64,000 bases of DNA, taken from NCBI RefSeq assembly GCF_000314975.1, contig NZ_BAEN01000004.1, positions 1 through 64,000 of the forward strand, read 5' to 3'. Position 1 is the stretch's first letter. Every line of letters begins with the position of its first letter. Both the position numbers and the translations under genes were made by a program. Source of the stretch: Aliiglaciecola lipolytica E3 (GTDB lineage Bacteria; Pseudomonadota; Gammaproteobacteria; Enterobacterales; Alteromonadaceae). The notes beneath the pieces are model-generated. The model had not been told where the DNA came from. It made no database searches and was given only the letters and a program-made list of their open reading frames with translations. Positions 54,623 to 62,953 of this stretch are shown here, piece by piece.

Positions 54623-55798
54623 ATGCATAATGAATCTATTGTAATTGTATCTGCTAAACGTACCGCTATGGGTGGTTTTATGGGCGGTTTGTCATCGGTT
54701 GATGCGACAGAACTAGGAGCCACAGCAATCAAAGCAGCGTTAGGTAATGTGGATGCCAATACTGTAGACGACGTTATTATGGGATGCGTACTACCAGCTG
54801 GTTTAGGTCAAGCTCCTGCTAGACAAGCGATGCTCAAAGCAGGTTTACCGCTAAGTGCGGCAGCAATGACCATCAATAAAGTGTGTGGCTCAGGTATGAA
54901 AGCTGTGATGTTAGCTAATGACTTGGTGGCAGCAGGTTCGGCACAAGTCGTCATTGCTGGTGGTATGGAAAGCATGAGCAATGCTCCGTATATTTTACCG
55001 AAAGCTCGCGCCGGATATCGCATGGGGCACGGACAAGTACTTGATCATATGATGCTCGACGGTCTGGAAAACGCCTATGATGGCAAAGCAATGGGCTGTT
55101 TTGCACAAGATACCGCGGATGCCGAGTCGATCACTCGTGAGCAAATGGATGAATTTGCTTTGTCTTCTTTAACCAAAGCCAAAAACGCGATTGATAGCGG
55201 CGTATTCAAGAATGAAATTGCTGCTGTTACGGTTAAAACGCGCAAGGGCGATGTCTTGGTCGATACCGACGAAGGTCCAGGAAATGCGATGCCTGAAAAA
55301 ATTCCTAATTTGCGTCCGGCATTTAAAAAAGATGGAACAGTCACTGCCGCTAATTCAAGTTCAATTTCAGACGGTGCTGCTGCGTTGATGGTTATGACTG
55401 AATCAAAAGCTAAAGAGCTTGGTTTAACACCATTGGCAAAGATCGTTGGGCACGCCACGAACTCAATTAAGCCTGAAGATTTCACCGTCGCGCCTGTGGG
55501 CGCGATGGAAAAACTGTTTGCTAAAATAGGATGGCACAAAGACGATGTGGATTTATTCGAAATTAACGAAGCATTTGCAATGGTAACCATGCTGGCAATC
55601 AGCAAACTTGGCCTTGATGGGAATAAAGTCAATATTAATGGTGGCGCGTGTGCGTTGGGCCACCCTATTGGTGCATCAGGTGCAAGATTGATCGTAACCT
55701 TAATACATGCGCTACAACAAAAAGGTTTGAAAAAAGGCGTTGCGTCTTTATGCATTGGTGGTGGGGAAGCCACCGCGCTGGCTGTAGAGATGTGTTAA
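54623..55798 (+). CDS. acetyl-CoA C-acetyltransferase (thiolase II)
   Basis: From ATG 54623 the protein has 391 residues, the usual length, with GAGG eight bases upstream; an ATG at 54590 would add 11 residues that fit no thiolase. The catalytic Cys88 lies in INKVCGSGMKAV. The His region is EINEAFAM and the second Cys is in SLCIGGGEATAL; NGGACALGHPIGASGARL is the thiolase signature. It condenses or cleaves acetoacetyl-CoA (PhaA/AtoB-type reaction). It stands alone, so ketone-body, fatty-acid or polyhydroxybutyrate context cannot be told. Confidence 0.93.
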   Translation: MHNESIVIVSAKRTAMGGFMGGLSSVDATELGATAIKAALGNVDANTVDDVIMGCVLPAGLGQAPARQAMLKAGLPLSAAAMTINKVCGSGMKAVMLANDLVAAGSAQVVIAGGMESMSNAPYILPKARAGYRMGHGQVLDHMMLDGLENAYDGKAMGCFAQDTADAESITREQMDEFALSSLTKAKNAIDSGVFKNEIAAVTVKTRKGDVLVDTDEGPGNAMPEKIPNLRPAFKKDGTVTAANSSSISDGAAALMVMTESKAKELGLTPLAKIVGHATNSIKPEDFTVAPVGAMEKLFAKIGWHKDDVDLFEINEAFAMVTMLAISKLGLDGNKVNINGGACALGHPIGASGARLIVTLIHALQQKGLKKGVASLCIGGGEATALAVEMC

Positions 55799-55961
55799 TA
55801 GATAGCGGTTGGTTCATTATTCTGAGATTTAATCTGCACTTTGGTTGAAGCCCAAATGACAATATGAGTGTAGATCGGAATTTTTCAGTTAAATAGTGAA
55901 ACATCAATCAGTAATCTGATATGTACTGCACAGACTATGATTTTCAATTACGTGAGGTTAT

Positions 55962-57560
55962 ATGAAATTATCATCATCTATTTGGGGATTATTGTTTGGG
56001 ACTATTATTACTTTGAAATGCAACGCAAGTGACATCCAAGTGAGTGTTGATGGTGGCGATATTTCTGGCGACAGCATAGGACAATTGTCAGTATTCAGAG
56101 GAATACCTTATGCGGCTCCGCCTGTTGGTGCTTTACGTTGGAAACCGCCACACCCTGTTCGGCCATGGAAAGGCGTGCACCAAGCAACAAAGTTTCCAAA
56201 TCAATGTCTACAAAAATATCTTTTTGATGACATGAGATTTCGAGCTAGCGGGGTAAGTGAAGATTGTTTGTATCTAAACATCTGGACTCCTACAATTGAT
56301 AAGTCTTCAGCTTTGCCTGTTTTAGTTTATTTTCATGGTGGGGGTTTTGTTGCAGGTGACGGTTCGGAATTAAGGTATGACGGTGCGGCGATGGCAAAAC
56401 AGGGCATGGTTGTGGTTACTGTCAATTATCGAATGGGCATTTTTGGATTGTTTTCTCATCCAGAATTAAGTCAGGAGTCCACCTATAAAGGCTCTGGAAA
56501 TTACACATTCTTAGATCAGCACGCAGCATTAAATTGGGTAGTTGAAAATATTCAGCAATTTGGTGGCGACCCTAGCCGTGTGACTATTGGTGGTGAATCT
56601 GCAGGTTCGATTTCTGTCAGTGCACTAATGGCATCGCCAATGTCTAAAGACTTAATCGCGGCGGCGATTGGCCAAAGTGGTTCTATAATTGGACCGTCTT
56701 TTCATGCAATAGAGATGAAAGAAGCTGAAAAAGAAGGACAACTAGCTAGCTTGAAGTTAGCCGAAACACTTGGTTTAGACAAAGATAAAAAATTAATTCC
56801 TCAGCTTCGCGCAATCTCAGCTCAAACCTTATTTGATACAGCATTTGAAATGGGATTTCAGCGATTTAGCGTGGCAGTTGACGGACTGTTTTTCCCGACA
56901 TCGCCAGAATCCCTTTATGCCACTGGCGATATTGCCAAAGTGCCTTTATTAGCCGGGGTAAACTCTGAAGAAGGCAATTACGCCTGGTTCTTCGGTGACA
57001 AACCTGTAACAGTAGAAAATTATCACGCTATCCTAAAAGATTTATATCCACACGACTTTGACGCCGTTTTACATGCTTATCCCGCACAAACAGAAGAGCA
57101 GTTAAAGCAAACTGCACAAGATCTTTCAAGTGATCGTTTTATTAGTTTTAGTACTTGGAACTGGGCGGATAAAGTGAATTCTGCTAATGAGCAACCTGTT
57201 TATTATTACATTTACGACCACATTCGTCCGGCAAGAAAGGTATCTGAGGGCGGCACGGGAAAACACAATAATCGTGGTGCTGTTCACTCTGCCGAAATTG
57301 AATACGCGTTGGGGAATTTGGACGCTAATCCTTTATATCTATGGCAGGCTGAAGATTATGAAGTCTCACACCTGTTACACAGTTATTTTGTGCAGTTTAT
57401 CAAAACCCACAACCCGAATGCCCCGGAACTTCCCGTTTGGCCAGAATTTAGCAATAATCAACTATTAAGAATTACTCAGAGCCCCGAAGCCGAATCTATG
57501 GATACGCTCACTAAGCGCTATTCTGTGCTCAGAAAAATTCAAACGAAATCAATACAGTAG
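55962..57560 (+). CDS. type-B carboxylesterase, secreted
   Basis: The 532-residue alpha/beta hydrolase has a signal peptide (to about residue 23). Type-B signatures are VFRGIPYAAPPVGALRW, EDCLYLNIWTP and the nucleophile elbow GGESAGS (Ser213). The Glu is probably in GVNSEEGNYAWF and the catalytic His442 is in AVHSAEIEYALGN. It hydrolyses ester bonds of unknown substrates in the periplasm or outside; in a polysaccharide-degrading organism this may be an acyl or aryl ester. GAGGTTAT precedes the ATG. Confidence 0.9.
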   Translation: MKLSSSIWGLLFGTIITLKCNASDIQVSVDGGDISGDSIGQLSVFRGIPYAAPPVGALRWKPPHPVRPWKGVHQATKFPNQCLQKYLFDDMRFRASGVSEDCLYLNIWTPTIDKSSALPVLVYFHGGGFVAGDGSELRYDGAAMAKQGMVVVTVNYRMGIFGLFSHPELSQESTYKGSGNYTFLDQHAALNWVVENIQQFGGDPSRVTIGGESAGSISVSALMASPMSKDLIAAAIGQSGSIIGPSFHAIEMKEAEKEGQLASLKLAETLGLDKDKKLIPQLRAISAQTLFDTAFEMGFQRFSVAVDGLFFPTSPESLYATGDIAKVPLLAGVNSEEGNYAWFFGDKPVTVENYHAILKDLYPHDFDAVLHAYPAQTEEQLKQTAQDLSSDRFISFSTWNWADKVNSANEQPVYYYIYDHIRPARKVSEGGTGKHNNRGAVHSAEIEYALGNLDANPLYLWQAEDYEVSHLLHSYFVQFIKTHNPNAPELPVWPEFSNNQLLRITQSPEAESMDTLTKRYSVLRKIQTKSIQ

Positions 57561-57713
57561 CTTATAAAGTATATTGGCTTAAGCTAACAGATAAGTACGA
57601 TTCAAGCGTGTTATTTTAGCGTTTCTTAAAATCGAAAATGTAATATACTCTTGTCCATTACAGTGATTAAAGGATTGCTGAATTTTGAATAAAGTCAATT
57701 GTCAGGGAAACAA

Positions 57714-58517
57714 ATGGATACTTCTATTTTGGCTAAATTTCGCGTGTTGAAATATATTATTTGCTTTTTCGTACTCTTTTCAAATATTGCTGCAGCGCAA
57801 CAAGAATCGGAAACATTACGAAACTATGTCGCATTGACTACGGGTGATAATTATTATCCTTTTGTAGATCCAAAAGCGCTTGATAATGGTTGGTCTGTTG
57901 CAATCATGAAAGCTGTTTTTCAGCAAATGGAAAAAGAGTTAAACATCGACGTTCTTCCATGGCAAAGAGGCTATAAATGGGCATATGAAGGTCGTTACGA
58001 GGGAACGTTTCCATATGTGTTTACCAACGAGAGAGCGCAAAGGTTTTTATATTCCAATCCTATTAACTCGGTTCCGGTGAGAGTTTATACGGCAAAACAT
58101 AAACATATAACATCAATGGAACAATTGACTAAAGGTCGTTTATGTCTACCTCGCGGTTACAGCTTAAGTTCTGAACTTGAGTCAGTGATTAAAGAGTATC
58201 AGCTAATAATTCAAACTGCAGCCGATGCTGGAGGTTGCGTTTTACAAGTTGAAAAAGGCTGGAGTGACCTAGGATTTATTAACGGTTATATGAAAAGTGA
58301 AAATGTTAATAGGCTTTTTACGTCAATGGATAAAGTCAATGTACTTGAAATTCCAATTGCCAACATACCTTTGTATTATATCGTCTCTCGCAAAAATATA
58401 GACGCCCAGTTACACATTGAGCGGTTTAATCAGGCGCTAGATGCGATTATCGCTTCTGGCGAAAAACAAAAAATTGATCAACGATTTACCCAATTTTTCG
58501 AGCAATCAGAAAAGTAA
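57714..58517 (+). CDS. periplasmic solute-binding protein (SBP_bac_3-like)
   Basis: ATG 57714, with AGGGA five bases upstream, gives 267 residues; a TTG at 57699 would add five. It has a signal peptide (IAAAQQES near residue 28). Family 3 solute-binding features are LTTGDNYYPFVDPKALDNGW, NIDVLPWQRGYKWAYEGRYE and YVFTNERAQRFLYSNP. Genes of this type without a permease next to them are common in marine gammaproteobacteria. It could be a sensor-type or orphan amino-acid-binding protein. Confidence 0.82.
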   Translation: MDTSILAKFRVLKYIICFFVLFSNIAAAQQESETLRNYVALTTGDNYYPFVDPKALDNGWSVAIMKAVFQQMEKELNIDVLPWQRGYKWAYEGRYEGTFPYVFTNERAQRFLYSNPINSVPVRVYTAKHKHITSMEQLTKGRLCLPRGYSLSSELESVIKEYQLIIQTAADAGGCVLQVEKGWSDLGFINGYMKSENVNRLFTSMDKVNVLEIPIANIPLYYIVSRKNIDAQLHIERFNQALDAIIASGEKQKIDQRFTQFFEQSEK

Positions 58518-58589
58518 AGGTTTCGTTTTTTAGATATTTAACAGAAATATTTCAACACATGCATCATAAACTAAAAAGGATTTTCCCGC

Positions 58590-59609
58590 GTGCGACGCCC
58601 CCTAAAATGTAGACTGATTTTCTTAAGTCTTGCTGTAATATGTTTTAGTGCTGGATTTTATTTTCTTCCTGAGCAGATAAATACTCAATTTGAAAAGATG
58701 GTAAGTGCTAGTTTTGCTGTCATTTATTTTGTTGTATTACCTTTACTGTATTGGTTGTTAATCATTAAAGCGGGAAATCAAAAGCCGTGGAAAATGATTT
58801 TGATTTTTTCCTTAAGTGCGGCAGTGGCGCGATTTAGTTTTGCACCACAAATCGCCGAGTATTTTGATTTTGTCATGTGGTTACGCATTCCTATCATCGT
58901 TTTGTTAATCGCACTTGAGTTCTTTTTGTTTACTCATGTTATTAAGTCTTTATGGCAGGCTCGTAAGCTCAAAGGTGATCCTAGAGTGCATATGCTGAAT
59001 AAAATGGGGAATGAAGGCGATGAGAAAAAGCTACAGATGTCTCTCACCTTATCTTATGAACCCGCTAGCTGGTATTACGCGCTACCGTTTCTGTCTAGGA
59101 CTCATGCAACGTCTATTGGTCGATTAAAATTGCTGTCAGGTCATTTTTGGCATCTGTTGCTCTTGTTAACTGGCCTGGTAATTTTAACGGCTATAAGTTA
59201 CTTTTTGATCGCATCTTTCAGCGAACTGGTGGCAATAATTGTAGCTTCTATAATCGGTTATTCGCTTATCTCAATTTGCGCTAATTATCGTATTAGTCGT
59301 TACTTCTCTGCGTATATTCTCAATCATCATCTAGTTATCAATCATTCCTTTTTGTCCTTAATGGTTATTCCACTTGATGTGATAAAAGGCGTAGAGCAAG
59401 GTAATTGGTCAAAACATCAATTATCTGAGTCATTGGTTTTAGGAAGAGGTAAACAGGCCAATATCGAGCTGACATTTAATCAACGAGTAGGTTATTTTTC
59501 GATGATGGGCATGATTAATGAAGCCTTTGAAAAAGTGTATTTGGTTGTTGAAAATCCAGAAGGTTTTGTCAAAAAAATCAATCAATCGGATAATATTCGC
59601 ACGAACTGA
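58590..59609 (+). CDS. integral membrane protein of unknown function
   Basis: The 339-residue protein starts at GTG 58590 (AAAAGGA nine bases upstream). It has about six membrane helices: four in residues 7-120 (LIFLSLAVICFSAGFYFLP, VIYFVVLPLLYWLLII, LIFSLSAAVARFSF, IPIIVLLIALEFFLF) and two at about 190-235. The last ~90 residues are a cytoplasmic domain (SLMVIPLDVIKGVEQGNWSK, LVLGRGKQANIELTFNQRVG). Family not recognised. It is 120 bases before the ABC transporter gene. Confidence 0.75.
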   Translation: MRRPLKCRLIFLSLAVICFSAGFYFLPEQINTQFEKMVSASFAVIYFVVLPLLYWLLIIKAGNQKPWKMILIFSLSAAVARFSFAPQIAEYFDFVMWLRIPIIVLLIALEFFLFTHVIKSLWQARKLKGDPRVHMLNKMGNEGDEKKLQMSLTLSYEPASWYYALPFLSRTHATSIGRLKLLSGHFWHLLLLLTGLVILTAISYFLIASFSELVAIIVASIIGYSLISICANYRISRYFSAYILNHHLVINHSFLSLMVIPLDVIKGVEQGNWSKHQLSESLVLGRGKQANIELTFNQRVGYFSMMGMINEAFEKVYLVVENPEGFVKKINQSDNIRTN

Positions 59610-59730
59610 GCGAAACAATATTGTGCATCTGAAAAAAGATGTTCTTGTTTCGCGCTATTTCTTCGGATTTGTAAATACAAACTGGGCTTGTTTCAGTAGG
59701 ATAGTTAAAACTAAGATTATTTGAGAATGC

Positions 59731-61485
59731 ATGTCTACTGATAAAGTCGAAACTCGCCAACTAATACGCTGGATTTTTGGTCAGCTCAAACCCTACCGAC
59801 GTAGAGTCATCATCGCCATTTTAGCGTTAATTGTCGGTGCGGTATCTTGGTTATTACTTGGTCAGGGCGTTAAAGTCGTGGTTGATGAGGGTTTCTTGGC
59901 TAACAATGCAGGTAAACTCAATCAAATGGTATTTGCAGTTCTGGGAATTGCTCTTGTCGGCAGTTTGGCAGCCTATGTTCGTTTTTATTTGATGATCTGG
60001 CTGGGCGAACGAGTTAGCTCAGACATTCGTAAACAGGTCTATTTTCATTTGTTGAAACTGTCCCCCGGGTTCTTCGAATCCACTCGTACCGGTGAAGTGA
60101 TTTCACGATTTACGGCCGACACCACGGTATTGCAGACGGTGGTTGGTATGGGGTTGTCGATGGCTCTTAGGGCATCAATAACCTTTGTCGGCTCCATGTT
60201 GCTGATGTTGATCACCAGCCCGCTACTGACTTTATATGTTTTAATCGCTGTGCCATTGGTATTGCTACCCATTAAGTTTTTAGGTGCAAGAGTGCGCACT
60301 TATGCGCGAAATAGTCAGGATCGTGTGGCTGACATGGGCGCGTATGTAGATGAAAGCCTGCATGAAATTCAAACCGTACAAGCTTATACACACGAAGACA
60401 TTGATCGCAGTTTATTTGCCCAGCGCATAGAAGCAGTTATGCAAGCTGCTAGTCATAGAATCAAGTATCGCGCGCTAATGATATCGTTGGTGATGGGGAT
60501 CAGCATAAGTGCTATTACAATTGTAGCCTGGCTAGGTGCGACTGAGGTGCTGAATTCGGGGATAAGTGCAGGTGAGCTGACTGCATTTATGTTTTATGCA
60601 GTTATGGCGGGGGGCAGTGTAGCAACTATCAGCGAAGTCATTGGTGAAATACAAAAAGCAGCCGGCGCCAGTGAGCGGTTGTTGGAGTTACTCAATACTA
60701 AACCATTAATTGAGCCTCCTTCGAGTCCCGCTGTTTTACCAACTAAGCTTCGCGGTACACTAACCCTTCAGAACGTGAATTTTACGTACCCCAGTGCACC
60801 ACAGAATCCCGTCATTAAAAACCTCAATCTTGAGATCAAATCCGGTGAGCGCATTGCGTTAGTGGGGCCAAGTGGGGCGGGCAAATCTACCTTATTTCAG
60901 TTACTGCTGCGTTTCTACGATATTACATCGGGCAATATTTATATTGATGATCTTGATTCCCAAAAGTTAGATCCCTCAGCGCTACGTAAACAATTTGCTC
61001 TGGTGCCACAAGAGTCAGTAATTTTTGCTAGTAACGCAATAGAGAATATTCGTTACGGACGTCCCGATGCAAGCATTGACGATGTAAAAGCTGCAGCCAA
61101 AGCGGCAAGGGCAGATAAATTTATAGACGAGCTCACAGATGGTTACTTCACCGATTTAGGCGAACGGGGAGTTAGATTATCCGGTGGCCAAAAACAACGC
61201 ATTGCCATTGCCAGAGCAATACTCGCCGATCGTCCGATTTTGCTATTAGATGAAGCCACCAGTGCACTTGATGCTACCAATGAGCAGTTGGTTAAACAGG
61301 CGCTAGATAAACTAATGGAAGGCAAGACCACATTGATCATTGCCCACCGTTTATCAACGGTGGTGAATGCCGATAGAATCGTGGTTATGGACAAAGGTGA
61401 AATTGTGGCGATAGGCAATCATCAAGAGTTGATGCAAGGTAATAGCGTATATCGTCAATTCGCTGAATTGCAGTTAGTTAATTAA
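59731..61485 (+). CDS. ABC exporter, fused membrane and ATPase domains (MsbA/LmrA-like)
   Basis: The 584-residue half-transporter has six membrane helices (about residues 20-310) and a C-terminal ATPase with Walker A GPSGAGKST, the signature LSGGQKQR, Walker B ILLLDEATSALD and the switch His in IIAHRLSTV. It forms a homodimer that exports lipids or hydrophobic compounds. Length and ICL motifs resemble MsbA and related multidrug exporters. The neighbours give no clue to the cargo. Confidence 0.92.
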   Translation: MSTDKVETRQLIRWIFGQLKPYRRRVIIAILALIVGAVSWLLLGQGVKVVVDEGFLANNAGKLNQMVFAVLGIALVGSLAAYVRFYLMIWLGERVSSDIRKQVYFHLLKLSPGFFESTRTGEVISRFTADTTVLQTVVGMGLSMALRASITFVGSMLLMLITSPLLTLYVLIAVPLVLLPIKFLGARVRTYARNSQDRVADMGAYVDESLHEIQTVQAYTHEDIDRSLFAQRIEAVMQAASHRIKYRALMISLVMGISISAITIVAWLGATEVLNSGISAGELTAFMFYAVMAGGSVATISEVIGEIQKAAGASERLLELLNTKPLIEPPSSPAVLPTKLRGTLTLQNVNFTYPSAPQNPVIKNLNLEIKSGERIALVGPSGAGKSTLFQLLLRFYDITSGNIYIDDLDSQKLDPSALRKQFALVPQESVIFASNAIENIRYGRPDASIDDVKAAAKAARADKFIDELTDGYFTDLGERGVRLSGGQKQRIAIARAILADRPILLLDEATSALDATNEQLVKQALDKLMEGKTTLIIAHRLSTVVNADRIVVMDKGEIVAIGNHQELMQGNSVYRQFAELQLVN

Positions 61486-61508
61486 TTGAAGACTCAGGTT
61501 TAGTTAGT

Positions 61509-62051
61509 ATGGAATATAAAAATAATATAATAGAGGCCATCGTTGGTTCGAAAAATCCAGTCAAAATTAAGGCATTTAACGACACACTAGAACGTATTTT
61601 TCCCAATCATCAAATAAACTGCCGTGGGGTAGATGCCCCGTCTTTGGTGGCCGAACAGCCGATGACTGAAAAAGAAACCTGTGAAGGAGCAATGAATCGT
61701 GTTCACTATTGTCAGTCACATTACTCTGCAGATTTTTATGCGGCAATGGAAGGTGGCGTAGACAACTTTGAATATGGGCCAAGTACATTTGCCTTTGTAG
61801 TCGTTGCAACAAATGACAAAAAACAGGTAGGGCGAAGTGCAAACTTACCCATACCGCAATCGGTATTTGATCAGTTGCAAAAAGGCAAAGAGCTAGGTCC
61901 ACTGATGGATGAATTATTTGGAACAAGTAACATTAAACAAAAAGGGGGAGCTATTGGTCTTTTGACAAATGGCTTAGAAACACGAGCTGGTAATTATACT
62001 CAAGCATTGACCTTAGCCATGGCGCCCTTTCTGCATGCTGACCGTTTTTAA
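61509..62051 (+). CDS. yjjX: inosine/xanthosine triphosphatase
   Basis: The 180-residue protein matches YjjX: AIVGSKNPVKIKAFNDTLER, then GVDAPSLVAEQPMTEKETCE, then AMEGGVDNFEYGPSTFAFVV and KQKGGAIGLLTNGLETRAGN. It hydrolyses ITP and XTP and so keeps damaged purines out of nucleic acids. It is 23 bases after the ABC gene. Confidence 0.93.
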   Translation: MEYKNNIIEAIVGSKNPVKIKAFNDTLERIFPNHQINCRGVDAPSLVAEQPMTEKETCEGAMNRVHYCQSHYSADFYAAMEGGVDNFEYGPSTFAFVVVATNDKKQVGRSANLPIPQSVFDQLQKGKELGPLMDELFGTSNIKQKGGAIGLLTNGLETRAGNYTQALTLAMAPFLHADRF

Positions 62052-62072
62052 ATTATGGTAGGTGGAGACTCT

Positions 62073-62094
62073 CAGGGAATAAATTCCCTGCTAC
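62073..62094 (-). repeat. REP-like palindrome with GTAG head, copy 1
   Basis: On the minus strand GTAG is followed by CAGGGAATTTATTCCCTG, a perfect 8-bp stem with two central bases. The head tetranucleotide plus palindrome is the layout of REP elements served by RAYT transposases. It lies between the convergent yjjX and PepSY genes and lacks a T-run. Confidence 0.55.
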
Positions 62095-62102
62095 AAGTAT
62101 TA

Positions 62103-62816
62103 TTATGTGCGCTTTGTTTTTCCTGAGATTTTAAAGCTTTTAAACAACAATACGATTCCTGTAAGAGTAAACAACAGTGCCGAAATAGAAAACGTAATCA
62201 GTATCGGGTTGTTAAAGTTTTCTCGCTCGTCATAATCCATAATATGTAACATCCAAAAAAAGTCGAAAATACGCCACAAATCGCTTCGAATTGTGGTTAA
62301 CGTGCCAGTTTTTGGTGAAATATATAGTGTTGTATTCCAAGTATCGTCAAATTGAACTTGCCATATTGGGCCTACATTTCGTGATGCTTCCCTTGGGGCT
62401 TTATCCAACAACGAATGTGACGCTATTTCACCGTCGCCTAAATAATGCTGCTGGGCGATTTGGATTGCCTGTACTGACGTAATTGTATCAAATGGGTCGC
62501 CGGTTAAAGCATGAAATAATTTATCTCCCTCAACAGTCTTAAACGCATAATAGGGTTCATCTAAAATTTGCGTGTAGGCAATGTTGGTAATGGGGGCGAT
62601 GATGTTCAAACGAAGTGTATCTATAGAATATAAATGTTGCGAGTTGTCCGGTGTTGAGGTGAGAACTTTTGTCGCTAAATGATCGCCATGTACTTTATCT
62701 AACGGGATAACGCTCATCACAACGCCACCTAAAATCCATAATAAAATTTGTAAGGCAAGAAATAACCCTGCCCATTTGTGGATAAACCGAGAGACCCGAA
62801 AAAGCTTTTTAATCAT
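62103..62816 (-). CDS. PepSY-domain membrane protein
   Basis: The 237-residue protein has an N-terminal membrane helix (WAGLFLALQILLWILGGVVM), a periplasmic PepSY-like domain (about 120-185: AIQIAQQHYLGDGEIASHSL, PIWQVQFDDTWNTTLYISPK, TGTLTTIRSDLWRIFDFFWM) and a second helix near the end (ILITFSISALLFTLTGIVLLF). The layout is of PepSY-TM/PiuB-type proteins, which include iron-related reductases. It is convergent with yjjX, across REP copy 1. Confidence 0.82.
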   Translation of the reverse strand: MIKKLFRVSRFIHKWAGLFLALQILLWILGGVVMSVIPLDKVHGDHLATKVLTSTPDNSQHLYSIDTLRLNIIAPITNIAYTQILDEPYYAFKTVEGDKLFHALTGDPFDTITSVQAIQIAQQHYLGDGEIASHSLLDKAPREASRNVGPIWQVQFDDTWNTTLYISPKTGTLTTIRSDLWRIFDFFWMLHIMDYDERENFNNPILITFSISALLFTLTGIVLLFKSFKISGKTKRT

Positions 62817-62900
62817 AATCTTATGTTAATCATCTAGATATATTCCGATTTACTCACGGATGGAGTTGGGTGTCAATCTCACCCAATTTGGTGTTTATTT

Positions 62901-62922
62901 CATAGAATAAATTCCATGCTAC
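62901..62922 (-). repeat. REP-like palindrome with GTAG head, copy 2
   Basis: On the minus strand GTAG is followed by CATGGAATTTATTCTATG, the same arrangement as copy 1 with one G-T pair in the stem. It lies between the PepSY gene and the nuclease gene, in the same orientation as copy 1, 828 bases away. Confidence 0.5.
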
Positions 62923-62953
62923 AGAGTTATCGTCGCAATGTAGACAGGGGGGC

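Noticed and set aside
62073-62090. REP copy 1 as a simple rho-independent terminator
   Set aside because: The stem is AT-rich in the centre and has no T-run on either strand; the GTAG head and second copy fit REP better.
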